From assembly GCF_019145435.1 (NCBI RefSeq), contig NZ_JAHSTS010000001.1, positions 337,501 through 401,500 of the forward strand: a stretch of DNA of 64,000 nucleotides. The letters run 5' to 3'. The DNA is from Pseudomonas ekonensis. Lineage in GTDB: Bacteria; Pseudomonadota; Gammaproteobacteria; Pseudomonadales; Pseudomonadaceae. The stretch's first letter is position 1. The number at the start of each line of letters is the position of its first letter. Below, in pieces: positions 28,736 through 38,728 of the stretch. The notes beneath the pieces were generated by a model. That model did no database searches. It was not told the DNA's origin and saw nothing but the letters and a program-made list of their open reading frames with translations. The position numbers and the translations under genes are program-made.

Positions 28736-29983
28736 CTACTGGTTCCGGTGAATATCGATGTGGTTTCGTGGTGTATTGACTCGTAGATTATCTACGTCGT
28801 AAACGTCGCCACCCTCGGATATTTTTTCGAGATGATGAAGTTCGTAAGATCTTCTGCCACCTACACTTTCGGCGTTGCGTACACGTGGTGCTTTACCTTT
28901 ACGCATACGGCCAACGCTTTGTTCGATGAACTGACCCGCTGCGGCTGACTCCGAGACAGCTTTCCAAAAGGCTGTTCTGAACGAGTCGAAACTTTGGAAT
29001 TCTCGCCCTCTAAGCGCGTCAGCCACCTCCGTTGGAATTGGAACTCCCACTCCAGAGCCCGCTCCGATGAGCCAGGTTCCAAATACATCTTCACCCAGCC
29101 CCGTCACCGTCCCCGGCGTCAGTCGCGCCGGCTTGGAAAACACCACATACAGCGATTTCAGCCCGGTCTCTGCCGGGAACACCAGAATGCAGTCCTCGGC
29201 AGTCACATCTTCGCCGGGCAGGCCTTCTATCTGGCTGTCGGTGTTCTCGGGAATCGGGTGAACGAGGATTGTGCCCAGTTGCTCGGCGTGTTCCGGATAG
29301 ATCAGCGGTGGCAATGACCCCAGAGGCCCGCGCTGCGGCGTCCACAATATCGTGATGCCGTTGAGGCTGGCCTCCATCGCTGTCTTGTCGCTGTTCCACT
29401 CGACCTTGACGGTGGGCACCGAGTCATCGCCCGAGGCGCCGGTATGGATGCCGTAGACCTGCATGACGCCTTCGGCATCGCGCCGGAACTGGAAACGCAC
29501 GCGGGTAGTGGCGCGGGTCATGCGGCGCAACTGTTCATCGGTATGAAGAGTGCCGTCGCCCATCCTGGCCGGGAGCATTCCGAGGATAAACACACTCGCC
29601 GGGCCGCCTGCGCCGCGTACCGCCCAGTTGAGGCGCTGCTGCAGAATGCCGCCGCCTGCCATGCGCCCCAATGCCAGATCAGCGCCGAGTGCCGTTGCTA
29701 CCGCGCTGCTGGCGGAAGGAAAGAGCATGGCGCCCGCCACCATGACCTTGCCGAAGTTGGAGGAGGGTTCCGCTGCCGTGCCGACATCCGTACGACACCA
29801 GTTGTCCGCCGTGCAGGATTTGGCGAACACCTGATCTTCAGGGGACTTAGGCGTCGGCCATTCATCCTTTTCGATGTACACCGGCTCAGGCGGCGGTGGC
29901 GGGTTCCATGTGGCCCATGAGTAAACATCGTTGCGGCGTTTGCGAAGCCATTCATCATCGAAGAGAGGTTTGAATCGAGCCAC
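28736..29983 (-). CDS. Short S-type pyocin-like HNH DNase
   Basis: A 415-residue nuclease bacteriocin. Residues about 60-240 match the pyocin S translocation-type domain, with DGTLHTDEQLRRM, ATTRVRFQFRRDAEGVMQVYGIHTG. The C-terminus (about 330-415) is a colicin-type DNase ending in an HNH/beta-beta-alpha-Me motif with H383, H384, H408 and H412 (HHLEKISEGG ... HIDIHR). The first 55 residues are short, with a WNPPPPPEP run. A canonical receptor-binding region of several hundred residues is absent. Start GTG 29983 has GGGAG 5 nt upstream. Base composition is visibly less GC-rich than the neighbours. How it leaves and enters cells is not evident. Confidence 0.88.
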   Translation of the reverse strand: MARFKPLFDDEWLRKRRNDVYSWATWNPPPPPEPVYIEKDEWPTPKSPEDQVFAKSCTADNWCRTDVGTAAEPSSNFGKVMVAGAMLFPSASSAVATALGADLALGRMAGGGILQQRLNWAVRGAGGPASVFILGMLPARMGDGTLHTDEQLRRMTRATTRVRFQFRRDAEGVMQVYGIHTGASGDDSVPTVKVEWNSDKTAMEASLNGITILWTPQRGPLGSLPPLIYPEHAEQLGTILVHPIPENTDSQIEGLPGEDVTAEDCILVFPAETGLKSLYVVFSKPARLTPGTVTGLGEDVFGTWLIGAGSGVGVPIPTEVADALRGREFQSFDSFRTAFWKAVSESAAAGQFIEQSVGRMRKGKAPRVRNAESVGGRRSYELHHLEKISEGGDVYDVDNLRVNTPRNHIDIHRNQ

Positions 29984-30014
29984 GGCAACTCCCTGTATGG
30001 CTTGAATCGAGCCA
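29967..30014. repeat. Duplicated 16-bp start region of the bacteriocin gene
   Basis: GG[T/C]TTGAATCGAGCCA occurs at 29967-29982 and again at 29999-30014, 32 bp apart. The first copy covers the GTG start codon and the first few codons on the minus strand. The second would encode LARFKP in another frame. This looks like a small local duplication around the translation start. Confidence 0.6.
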
Positions 30015-30142
30015 AGGGAGCTTGTCGGTCAATGGGGGAGGCGGGCAAACCGACGGGGAGTGTTTCAGGCGCCTGATTTCACGAAAAATCCAATTCCTAC
30101 CAGGAGGGTACTGGTTTCCCTACAGCGCTTTCCTGGACTGCG

Positions 30143-30189
30143 ACTTTTCTCGGGGCATAAAAAAACGGCCTACCTTTCGGTAAGCCGTT
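30143..30189. repeat. Direct repeat B at the tRNA-Met terminator
   Basis: This is the second copy of the repeat at 27970-28015 and is directly continuous with the tRNA-Met gene. The pair defines a segment of about 2.1 kb containing only the bacteriocin and its immunity genes. Confidence 0.85.
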
Positions 30190-30193
30190 TTTA
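30155..30193 (-). terminator. tRNA-Met terminator
   Basis: On the minus strand AAAACGGCTTACC / GGTAGGCCGTTTTT forms a stem with a GAAA loop, followed by a T run, a few bases after the tRNA-Met CCA end. It has the form of a rho-independent terminator. Confidence 0.85.
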
Positions 30194-30198
30194 GTACT

Positions 30199-30275
30199 TG
30201 GTGGCTACACAGGGACTTGAACCCCGGACCCCAGCATTATGAATGCTATGCTCTAACCAACTGAGCTATGTAGCC
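30199..30275 (-). tRNA. tRNA-Met (CAT)
   Basis: A 77-nt elongator-type tRNA. The acceptor stem is GGCTACA / TGTAGCC with an encoded CCA. The D arm AGCTCAGTTGGTTAGAGC, the anticodon arm AGCATTCATAATGCT with anticodon CAT, and the T arm GGGGTTCAAGTCCC are all readable. It stands next to the bacteriocin island. Confidence 0.95.
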
Positions 30276-30390
30276 AAGTGGCGCGCATTATTCACCCGTA
30301 ATGCAGATGCGTCAAGCGCGAATTCAAAATATTTCTTCTTATTTTCAACCGCTTATCCCGCCGCCCCCGAAAAACGGGGGCAGGAGGGTG

Positions 30391-32448
30391 TCAGCGCAGC
30401 TGGAATCTCGCGGTGTTGGCGCTCAGCGCACGGCTGCCTTCGCTCAGGGTGTCGGCCGCCAGGTTCACCGCCCGCGCGCCTTCGAGCAGGCGCAGCGCCG
30501 CTTGATCGACCTGCTGGATGTTGCCGCTGACCTCATCGGCGGTGCTCGCCTGTTCATCGACCGCCGTGGCGATCTGCGCCAGGGTGTCGGTGACGCTCTG
30601 CACGGCGCTGGCGATCTCGCCCAGGCGTTCGCCCAGGCCGGTGACCGCCTGGGCGTCCGATTGCGCCTGGCCGCAGGCGGCTTCCATCAGGCTCACCGCT
30701 TCGTCGACGGTGGTGCGCAGGCTGTCGACCGTCCCGGCGATCTGCGCCGTGGACGACTGCGTGCGCTGCGACAGGCTGCGCACCTCGTCGGCCACCACGG
30801 CGAAGCCGCGGCCCTGCTCGCCGGCGCGGGCCGCCTCGATGGCGGCGTTGAGCGCCAGCAGGTTGGTCTGTTCGGCCACGCCGCGGATGGTGTCGACCAC
30901 CAACTGAATCTGCTGCCCCTGTTCGCTGACCCGGCCCAGCGCCGCCGCCGTTTCGTTCAGCCGCTGGTTGAGCTGCTGGATGCTGGCGGTGGTGCGCTGG
31001 CTGTCGCGGCTGCTGTCGGCGGCGATGCGCCGGGTGTGCTGGGCGCTGCCGGACGCCTGCTCGCAGCTCTGCGCCACGCCCTGGGAGGTCGCGGCCAGTT
31101 GGGTGGCCGCCGCGGCGATCTGGCTGATCTGCGACTGCTGCGCCTCGACTTCGCTCAAGGCACCGCTGGAGTGGTCGTTGAGGCTGCGCACGGCCTGGCT
31201 CAACTGCGCGGTCTCGTGATCGACCCCCAGCAGGCTGCCGCGCAACTGCACCACGGCGACGTTGAGCGCGGTGCTGATCGACGCCAACTCGTCGCGGCCC
31301 TGCACCGCCACCTGCAGGCTCAGGTTGCCGTCGCGCAGGGCTTCGGCGAGCAGGGTGATGCCGCTGGCGCTGCGGCGGATCGAGGCTTGCAGGCAGAGGA
31401 ACAGGTACAGCGCCAGCAGCAACAGGCAGCCGAACACCGCCGCCACGACGATGAACTGGCGGATGGCCGAGCCGTGGTAGTCGTCCAGCCGCCCGTCCAG
31501 CGAGACCAGCGATTGCTGGCGCAGCGCGGCCAGGTTGCCGAGCAGGGCGTCGAGGCTGCGTTCGAAGTCGTCCGGCTTGAGGTTGATGCTGCCGCCGAAC
31601 ACGCCGTCGTCCAGCACCTTGAGGCCGGCGTCGAGCTGCTTGAGGCTGTCGTGGTACTGCGCGGCCCATCCTTGCAGGTCGCTCGGCAGGCGCGCTTCCA
31701 GCAGGCTGGCGGTCTTCACCAGTTGCTCGCGGGCGTCGCCGATGCGGCTGCGCAGGTCACGCAACTGCAAGCGGCTTTGCAGGGTGAACTGGCCGGACAC
31801 GACCGAGGCCTGCCCGACCGCCGCCAGGCGCCCGACCCGTTCGATCAGATCCGGCGCATGCTGGGTGGAAATCTGCGTCAGCAGGTAGGTCTCCAGCCAT
31901 GGCGCCAGGGTCAGGCGGTTGTCCATGGCGATCTGTTCCCGCAACGCCTGGAGGGCGCTGAGGGCGTTGGTGAAGCGGTCGTAACCGTCCGGCCACCAGC
32001 CGACGCTGCCCAGGCTTTTCGAGTCCAGGCCGCCCAACGCGGTTTGCAGGGCCTGGTAGCGGGCCAGGGTTTCACCGCCGGCGCCTTCCGCCTGCAAGGC
32101 ATTGCCCAGCTCGGTGGTGGCCTGTGCGACGGCAGGCTGCACGCCATCGAACGCGGCCATCGCGGCGAGGGTGGCGGGCGTCGGCTGACGGTTGGTTTCC
32201 GTGGCGCGCCAGCGGGCGGCACGGTCACGCTGGGCGGTGAGCAGGTTGTCCAGCGCGTCGAGGGCCAGCAACTGGCGGACGCCGGCCCGTTCGCCGGCGA
32301 TGAGGTTGAGCCTGTCGCGGTAGTCCTGGCCGATCATCAGCAGGCTGCCGGCCAGCGGCAGGATGAACAGCAGAAACAACAGCTGGAATTTGCGTGCGAA
32401 ACCAAAGCGCCCCAGCAAACCGATCCCCGGCGATAAAAAAGCCTGCAT
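30391..32448 (-). CDS. Methyl-accepting chemotaxis protein, large periplasmic domain
   Basis: A 685-residue transmembrane chemoreceptor. The first membrane helix is about residues 23-41 (LLFLLFILPLAGSLLMIG). A roughly 290-residue, mostly helical periplasmic domain follows. The second helix is about 337-358 (FIVVAAVFGCLLLLALYLFLC). Then come a HAMP-like linker and a signalling domain with the invariant tip [20 protein letters not shown]. The ligand is unknown. ATG 32448 gives a short basic N-terminus; an extension to 32586 adds unrelated sequence. A GCCCCCG/CGGGGGC hairpin at 30363-30381 lies past the stop. Confidence 0.92.
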   Translation of the reverse strand: MQAFLSPGIGLLGRFGFARKFQLLFLLFILPLAGSLLMIGQDYRDRLNLIAGERAGVRQLLALDALDNLLTAQRDRAARWRATETNRQPTPATLAAMAAFDGVQPAVAQATTELGNALQAEGAGGETLARYQALQTALGGLDSKSLGSVGWWPDGYDRFTNALSALQALREQIAMDNRLTLAPWLETYLLTQISTQHAPDLIERVGRLAAVGQASVVSGQFTLQSRLQLRDLRSRIGDAREQLVKTASLLEARLPSDLQGWAAQYHDSLKQLDAGLKVLDDGVFGGSINLKPDDFERSLDALLGNLAALRQQSLVSLDGRLDDYHGSAIRQFIVVAAVFGCLLLLALYLFLCLQASIRRSASGITLLAEALRDGNLSLQVAVQGRDELASISTALNVAVVQLRGSLLGVDHETAQLSQAVRSLNDHSSGALSEVEAQQSQISQIAAAATQLAATSQGVAQSCEQASGSAQHTRRIAADSSRDSQRTTASIQQLNQRLNETAAALGRVSEQGQQIQLVVDTIRGVAEQTNLLALNAAIEAARAGEQGRGFAVVADEVRSLSQRTQSSTAQIAGTVDSLRTTVDEAVSLMEAACGQAQSDAQAVTGLGERLGEIASAVQSVTDTLAQIATAVDEQASTADEVSGNIQQVDQAALRLLEGARAVNLAADTLSEGSRALSANTARFQLR

Positions 32449-32780
32449 GCCCCATGACTCCTCTGGACACCGCGCACCATCGGCGTGCGTCGCGGTCGTC
32501 GCGACCTCGACCGGTGCCCTGCTAAAAGGCCTCGAAAGTTCACTCTCGCCCGCTCTGTGGGCCGGCTCTGTAGCGAAACTTCCCATTCTCGGTCCCCTTT
32601 GTAAGGGGCCGCGTTCAAGGGGACAGACAAGGCAAGATTCAGACCATGGCGTTGCGCTATCACCGTTTCGGCGATGAACGATTAGTTCGTTAGCTGGCTA
32701 AGAGGATGGCGCTTGCGCACCGAAAAATGGCACATTGACGCACCTGCCTGCGTGCACCCATCCGCTGTCCGGAAATTCCC
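32449..32780. other. Intergenic region between chemoreceptor and Fsr-type gene
   Basis: This 332-bp divergent intergenic region should hold promoters for both flanking genes. A small stem CCCCTT / AAGGGG is seen near 32600. I see no reading frame or RNA gene that can be supported. Confidence 0.5.
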
Positions 32781-33995
32781 ATGGCCATCAGCAACGTCCA
32801 GTCCGCCGCTTCGGCGTCGGCACCTCCCCAAAGCAGCCCACTGGTGATGCGCATCATCGGCGCCGTGGCGCTGGCGCATTTGATCAATGACCTGATCCAG
32901 TCGGTGCTGCCGTCGATCTATCCGATGCTCAAGGCCAACTACGGCTTGAGCTTCACCCAGGTCGGCCTGATCACCCTGACCTTCCAGCTGACCGCTTCAC
33001 TGTTGCAGCCGTGGGTCGGCTATCACACCGACCGCCATCCGAAACCGTGGCTGCTGCCGGCCGGTTCCGTGTGCACGCTGGTCGGCATCGTGATGATGTC
33101 GATGGTCGGCAGTTTCCCGTTGATCCTGCTGGCGGCGGCGTTGATCGGCATCGGCTCTTCGACCTTTCACCCTGAGGCTTCCCGTATCGCGCGGCTGGCC
33201 TCGGGCGGGCGTTTCGGCCTGGCGCAATCGACGTTCCAGGTCGGCGGCAACGCAGGTTCGGCATTCGGTCCGTTGCTGGCGGCGGCGATCATCATTCCCT
33301 TTGGTCAAGGCAACGTGGCGTGGTTCGGGCTGTTCGCGGTGTTTGCGCTGTTCGTGCTGTACCGCATCAGCCGCTGGTACGCCGATCACCTGAACCTGTT
33401 CAAGCTCAAGGCCGGTCAGGCGGCGACGCACGGATTGTCGAAGGGCAGGGTGACCGGTGCGCTGGTGGTGCTGGGGCTGCTGGTGTTCTCCAAGTACTTC
33501 TACATGGCCAGCCTGACCAGTTACTTCACCTTCTACCTGATCGAGAAGTTCGACCTGTCGGTGGCCAGTTCCCAGTTGCACCTGTTCCTCTTCCTCGGCG
33601 CGGTGGCGGCGGGGACGTTCTTCGGCGGGCCGATCGGCGACAAGATCGGGCGCAAGGCGGTGATCTGGTTCTCGATCCTCGGCGTGGCGCCGTTCACCTT
33701 GCTGATGCCCCATGTCGACCTGTTCTGGACCAGCGTACTGAGCGTGGTGATCGGCTTCATCCTCGCCTCGGCGTTCTCGGCGATCGTGGTGTACGCCCAG
33801 GAACTGGTGCCGGGCAACGTCGGGATGATCGCCGGGGTGTTCTTCGGGCTGATGTTCGGCTTCGGCGGGATCGGCGCGGCGCTGTTGGGGCACCTGGCGG
33901 ATCTCTACGGCATCGAGCAGGTGTACCTGCTGTGCTCGTTCCTGCCGCTGCTCGGGGTGCTGGCGATCTTCCTGCCGCGCACGAAGAAGGCCTGA
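32781..33995 (+). CDS. fsr: Fosmidomycin resistance-type MFS efflux protein
   Basis: A 404-residue MFS protein of the Fsr group. Typical features are ALAHLINDLIQSVLPSIYPML in the first helix (about residues 28-48), HTDRHPKPW in the loop 2-3 position near 85, and SSTFHPEASRIAR near 128-140, which is characteristic of the Fsr family. The second half has GPIGDKIGRKAVIW near 285. It probably exports small drugs such as fosmidomycin in exchange for protons. A REP pair and the ychF terminator follow. Confidence 0.9.
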   Translation: MAISNVQSAASASAPPQSSPLVMRIIGAVALAHLINDLIQSVLPSIYPMLKANYGLSFTQVGLITLTFQLTASLLQPWVGYHTDRHPKPWLLPAGSVCTLVGIVMMSMVGSFPLILLAAALIGIGSSTFHPEASRIARLASGGRFGLAQSTFQVGGNAGSAFGPLLAAAIIIPFGQGNVAWFGLFAVFALFVLYRISRWYADHLNLFKLKAGQAATHGLSKGRVTGALVVLGLLVFSKYFYMASLTSYFTFYLIEKFDLSVASSQLHLFLFLGAVAAGTFFGGPIGDKIGRKAVIWFSILGVAPFTLLMPHVDLFWTSVLSVVIGFILASAFSAIVVYAQELVPGNVGMIAGVFFGLMFGFGGIGAALLGHLADLYGIEQVYLLCSFLPLLGVLAIFLPRTKKA

Positions 33996-34007
33996 GCCCA
34001 CACCCCC

Positions 34008-34098
34008 CTGTAGGAGCGAGCCTGCTCGCGATAGCGGTGTGTCAGCTGCATTTGCGGTGACTGACCTTCCGCAATCGCGAGCAGGCTCGCTCCTACAG
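34008..34098. repeat. REP pair with perfect 25-nt inverted arms
   Basis: Two REP units, 34008-34032 and 34074-34098, are perfect inverted copies separated by 41 nt. Each starts or ends with CTGTAGGAGCGAGCCTGCTC. This is the inverted-pair form mobilised by REP-associated transposases in Pseudomonas; no such transposase gene is in the window. Confidence 0.9.
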
Positions 34099-34113
34099 TG
34101 AATCTTCGGGCAC

Positions 34114-34143
34114 AAAAAAGCCGCGTATCGAACGCGGCTTTTT
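34114..34143. terminator. Terminator between fsr and ychF
   Basis: AAAAAAGCCGCG and CGCGGCTTTTT form a stem with a 7-nt loop. The A and T runs on both sides allow it to terminate transcripts from either convergent gene. Confidence 0.85.
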
Positions 34144-34158
34144 CATGGGCGCTGTGTG

Positions 34159-35259
<1,101 letters not shown>

Positions 35260-35281
35260 GGTGTTTCCCCTCGGATAAGAG

Positions 35282-35866
35282 TCAGGCCTTCTGGCTGTGC
35301 AGGTTTTTCATCGCGCGGTTCCATTCTCCGGCGAGGATATCCGGCAGCACGCCGAGGGCGAAGTCGATGCTGGCGTCGAGTTTTTCCTGTTCGGCGCGCG
35401 GCGCACGACCCAGGACGAAATTCGACACCATGCTGGCTACGCCCGGGTGGCCGATGCCGAGCCGCAGGCGATGGAACGTGTTCTGATTGCCCAGTTGCGC
35501 AATGATGTCGCGCAACCCGTTGTGACCGCCATGGCCGCCGCCCTGCTTGAGCTTGGCGACGCCCGGAGGCAGGTCGAGTTCGTCGTGCGCCACCAGGATC
35601 TCTTCGGGCTTGATGCGGAAGAAACCGGCGAGTGCCGCCACGGACTGGCCGCTGCGGTTCATGTAGGTGGTGGGAATCAGCAGACGAACGTCCTGACCTT
35701 GATGCGAATAGCGTGCGGTCAGGCCGAAATACTTGCGGTCGGCCACGAGGCTGACGCCTTGTGCGTGGGCGATGCGCTCAACAAAAAGGGCCCCTGCGTT
35801 ATGCCGGGTCTGTTCGTATTCGGCGCCTGGATTACCCAGGCCGACGATCAGTTTGATGGCAGTCAC
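35282..35866 (-). CDS. pth: Peptidyl-tRNA hydrolase
   Basis: A 194-residue peptidyl-tRNA hydrolase that recycles tRNAs from drop-off peptidyl-tRNAs. The N-terminal signature [17 protein letters not shown] includes the catalytic His (near residue 24) and substrate-binding Asn. The second conserved segment is [11 protein letters not shown] near 92, followed by [12 protein letters not shown] near 110. It lies between rplY and ychF on the same strand. Confidence 0.97.
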   Translation of the reverse strand: MTAIKLIVGLGNPGAEYEQTRHNAGALFVERIAHAQGVSLVADRKYFGLTARYSHQGQDVRLLIPTTYMNRSGQSVAALAGFFRIKPEEILVAHDELDLPPGVAKLKQGGGHGGHNGLRDIIAQLGNQNTFHRLRLGIGHPGVASMVSNFVLGRAPRAEQEKLDASIDFALGVLPDILAGEWNRAMKNLHSQKA

Positions 35867-36035
35867 GATAGGGGCCCTTCTATGGAGTGGTGGATGTCAT
35901 CGCCGCAGCTCGTGCATGCGGCGAAAACGGACGGAAGATGCGCATTTACCTTGGATGTAAACTCCGCGTTCTCGCCCGCTTTCTCGCTACGCTTAAGTCC
36001 GCGATGTTCCGCCCGCTCCGGCAAGCAGAGTGAAA

Positions 36036-36632
36036 TTACTCTGCTGCGCCTTCTGCAGCTTCTGGAGCAACACGTGGAGCGTGAACGTTGGCGACAGCCA
36101 GGTCGTTGCCATGAGCCAGTGCCACGAACTCAACGCCTTTGATGGCCTTGATGTCGGACAGGTGGATGATGGTGCCGACTTCGGCCTTGGCCAGGTCAAC
36201 TTCGATGAACTCAGGCAGGTCTTTGGCTTCGCACGAAACTTCGATTTCAGCCACGACGTGGGAGATCTCGCCGCCTTTCTTGACTGCGGCTTCTTCGTTG
36301 ATGAAGTGAACCGGTACTTTGGCGGTCAGTTTCTGGCCGGCGACAACGCGCACGAAGTCAGCGTGCATGATGAACTGCTTGGCCGGGTGACGTTGCAGGG
36401 CCTTGACGATGACGTTCTGCTTGGTGCCGTCGACGTTCAGCTCGATCACGTGGCTGAAGGCAGCTTCGTTTTCGAACAGCTTGGTGATTTCCTTGGCCAG
36501 GATGGTCAGGGACTGGGCGTCCTTGTTGCCACCGTAGACAACGGCCGGGATGTTGGCGGCGTGACGCAGGCGGCGGCTCGCACCTTTCCCCAGGTCAGTA
36601 CGCGCTTGTGCGTTCAGGGTGAAATCAGTCAT
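36036..36632 (-). CDS. rplY: Ribosomal protein bL25 (Ctc/TL5 type)
   Basis: A 198-residue long form of bL25, with the 5S rRNA-binding domain at about 1-95 ([25 protein letters not shown]) and an additional C-terminal TL5/Ctc domain at about 96-180. The tail is Ala/Glu-rich. E. coli L25 is 94 residues; the longer version is usual in pseudomonads. It follows prs after a strong terminator and precedes pth by 169 bp, so it probably has its own promoter. Confidence 0.96.
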   Translation of the reverse strand: MTDFTLNAQARTDLGKGASRRLRHAANIPAVVYGGNKDAQSLTILAKEITKLFENEAAFSHVIELNVDGTKQNVIVKALQRHPAKQFIMHADFVRVVAGQKLTAKVPVHFINEEAAVKKGGEISHVVAEIEVSCEAKDLPEFIEVDLAKAEVGTIIHLSDIKAIKGVEFVALAHGNDLAVANVHAPRVAPEAAEGAAE

Positions 36633-36696
36633 TTCATATCTCCAAAATAGCCATCACCGAGTGGCGTTTGCGACCAGCGCCAAACACGGTATGGGC

Positions 36697-36736
36697 AAAA
36701 AAGCCCCGCCCCGGACAGGAATGCCGGGGCGGGGCG
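36697..36736 (-). terminator. prs terminator
   Basis: On the minus strand GCCCCGCCCCGG / CCGGGGCGGGGC with a 9-nt loop is followed by TTTTTT. It lies after prs and before rplY, and is a strong rho-independent terminator or attenuator. Confidence 0.88.
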
Positions 36737-36774
36737 CTTTACGTCAACAGGACATTTCGAGAAGGGCAGGGCCC

Positions 36775-37716
36775 TTAACGGAACATCGCGCTGATCGATT
36801 CTTCATTGCTGATGCGGCGAACCGCTTCGGCAACCACCGGTGCGATATCCAGTTGACGGATACGCGCACAGGCTTGTGCTGCAGCGGACAGCGGGATGGT
36901 GTTGGTCACCACCAGCTCGTCCAGCACGGAATTTTCGATGTTCTCGATGGCCCGGCCCGACAGCACAGGGTGTGTGCAGTAGGCGAAGACCTTGGCTGCG
37001 CCATGCTCTTTCAGGGCCTTGGCCGCGTGGCACAGGGTGCCGGCGGTGTCGACCATGTCATCGACCAGGATGCAGGTGCGCCCTTCGACGTCGCCGATGA
37101 TGTGCATCACTTCGGAGTGATTGGCTTTCTCACGGCGTTTGTCGATGATCCCGAGATCCACGCCCAGGGATTTGGCAACGGCCCGTGCACGCACGACGCC
37201 GCCAATGTCCGGGGACACGATCATCAGGTTCTCGAAGCGCTGGTCTTCGATGTCATCCACCAGAACCGGGGAGCCGTAGATGTTATCTACCGGAATATCG
37301 AAGAAACCCTGAATCTGGTCTGCGTGCAGGTCAACCGTGAGCACACGGTCGATGCCGACGACGGTGAGCATGTCAGCGACGACTTTCGCGCTGATGGCCA
37401 CACGTGCGGAACGCGGACGGCGATCCTGACGGGCATAACCAAAATAAGGAATAACAGCAGTGATACGAGTAGCCGAGGAGCGGCGGAAGGCATCGGCCAT
37501 CACCACCAGTTCCATCAGGTTATCGTTGGTCGGAGCGCAAGTCGGCTGAATAATGAAGACGTCTTTACCGCGAACGTTTTCATTGATCTCGGCAGTGATT
37601 TCGCCGTCGGAGAACTTACCGACAGAAATGTCACCGAGAGGGATATGCAGCTGACGTACGACACGCCGAGCCAGATCGGGGTTGGCGTTCCCCGTAAAGA
37701 CCATCATCTTGGACAC
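36775..37716 (-). CDS. prs: Ribose-phosphate pyrophosphokinase
   Basis: A 313-residue PRPP synthetase that makes phosphoribosyl pyrophosphate from ribose-5-phosphate and ATP for nucleotide, His and Trp synthesis. The start is GTG 37716 ([16 protein letters not shown]). Motifs are the flexible-loop [16 protein letters not shown] near residue 98 and the PRPP-binding site [14 protein letters not shown] near 216. tRNA-Gln lies just upstream in the same direction and ispE beyond it, a conserved Pseudomonas arrangement. Confidence 0.97.
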   Translation of the reverse strand: MSKMMVFTGNANPDLARRVVRQLHIPLGDISVGKFSDGEITAEINENVRGKDVFIIQPTCAPTNDNLMELVVMADAFRRSSATRITAVIPYFGYARQDRRPRSARVAISAKVVADMLTVVGIDRVLTVDLHADQIQGFFDIPVDNIYGSPVLVDDIEDQRFENLMIVSPDIGGVVRARAVAKSLGVDLGIIDKRREKANHSEVMHIIGDVEGRTCILVDDMVDTAGTLCHAAKALKEHGAAKVFAYCTHPVLSGRAIENIENSVLDELVVTNTIPLSAAAQACARIRQLDIAPVVAEAVRRISNEESISAMFR

Positions 37717-37763
37717 GCGCAGTACCTGAAGGCTGAGGGTATACCTGGATGAGTATAGGAAAA

Positions 37764-37838
37764 TGGCAGGGGCGGCTGGATTCGAACCAACGCATGGCAG
37801 GATCAAAACCTGCTGCCTTACCGCTTGGCGACGCCCCT
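37764..37838 (-). tRNA. tRNA-Gln (TTG)
   Basis: A 75-nt tRNA with acceptor stem AGGGGCG / CGCCCCT and encoded CCA. The anticodon arm GCAGGTTTTGATCCTGC has anticodon TTG, and the T arm includes GGTTCGAATCC. It lies between ispE and prs. Confidence 0.95.
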
Positions 37839-37874
37839 GTATCTGTTGCTGCAAGTGCCGTGCACTTGGTTCCG

Positions 37875-38726
37875 TTAGAGCAGGCTCTGTAGCTTGCGAT
37901 GCAACATCGAAACGTTGCTGCCTTTGGCTACAAACCCTGTAAGGGTCTCTGTCAGAAGGGCCGAGACTTTATCAGCTTCAGCTTTGCTTGGGAAGCCCCC
38001 AAACACACAACTTCCAGTTCCGGTGAGTTTTGCTTCGGTGAAATTACCTAACAAATTCAGAGCGTTACGTACTGCTGGATAACGCCTTGCAACCACCGGC
38101 AAGCAGTCATTTCGACTGTTTCCCTCGGGAACGGGGCGCACTTTAATGGGCGGTGTGTTACGTGTCAACAACGGATCGGAAAAAATTTCTGCCGTACTTA
38201 CAGAGACTTGCGGAACCAGCACGACGTACCACGGTTCTGCGGGCTCGACCGGTGTGAGTTTTTCGCCCACGCCTTCGGCGAACGCCGCGCGGCCGCGCAC
38301 GAACACCGGGACGTCGGCGCCCAGCGACAGGCCGAGGCCGGCCAGGCGGTCTTCGTCCCAGCCCAACTGCCAGAGGTGGTTGAGGCCCAGCAGGGTGGTG
38401 GCCGCGTTCGAGCTGCCGCCGCCGATGCCGCCGCCCATCGGCAGGATCTTGTCGATCCAGATGTCGATGCCCAGCGCGCAGCCGGACTGCTCCTGAAGCT
38501 TTTTCGCCGCGCGCACGATCAGGTTGCTGTCGTGGGGCACGCCGTCGAATTCGGTGTGCAGGCGGATCACGCCGTCGTCGCGCACGGCGAAGGTGATCTC
38601 GTCGCCGTAGTCGAGGAACTGAAAGATCGTCTGCAGTTCGTGGTAGCCGTCGTCGCGGCGGCCGAGAATGTGCAGCATCAGGTTGAGCTTGGCCGGAGAC
38701 GGCAGGGTCAGGCGAGGGGCCGTCAT
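37875..38726 (-). CDS. ispE: 4-diphosphocytidyl-2-C-methyl-D-erythritol kinase
   Basis: A 283-residue GHMP kinase acting in the MEP pathway of isoprenoid synthesis; it phosphorylates CDP-methylerythritol. Motifs are [20 protein letters not shown] at the N-terminus and the ATP-binding glycine-rich loop [14 protein letters not shown] near residue 90. The start ATG 38726 lies 2 nt after the lolB stop, so the pair is coupled. tRNA-Gln follows. Confidence 0.97.
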   Translation of the reverse strand: MTAPRLTLPSPAKLNLMLHILGRRDDGYHELQTIFQFLDYGDEITFAVRDDGVIRLHTEFDGVPHDSNLIVRAAKKLQEQSGCALGIDIWIDKILPMGGGIGGGSSNAATTLLGLNHLWQLGWDEDRLAGLGLSLGADVPVFVRGRAAFAEGVGEKLTPVEPAEPWYVVLVPQVSVSTAEIFSDPLLTRNTPPIKVRPVPEGNSRNDCLPVVARRYPAVRNALNLLGNFTEAKLTGTGSCVFGGFPSKAEADKVSALLTETLTGFVAKGSNVSMLHRKLQSLL

Positions 38727-38728
38727 GT

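Noticed and set aside
27961..30400. Prophage or integrative element at tRNA-Met
   Set aside because: Direct repeats are present, but no integrase, excisionase or phage gene exists and the tRNA 3' end itself is not duplicated. A small recombination cassette is the better description.
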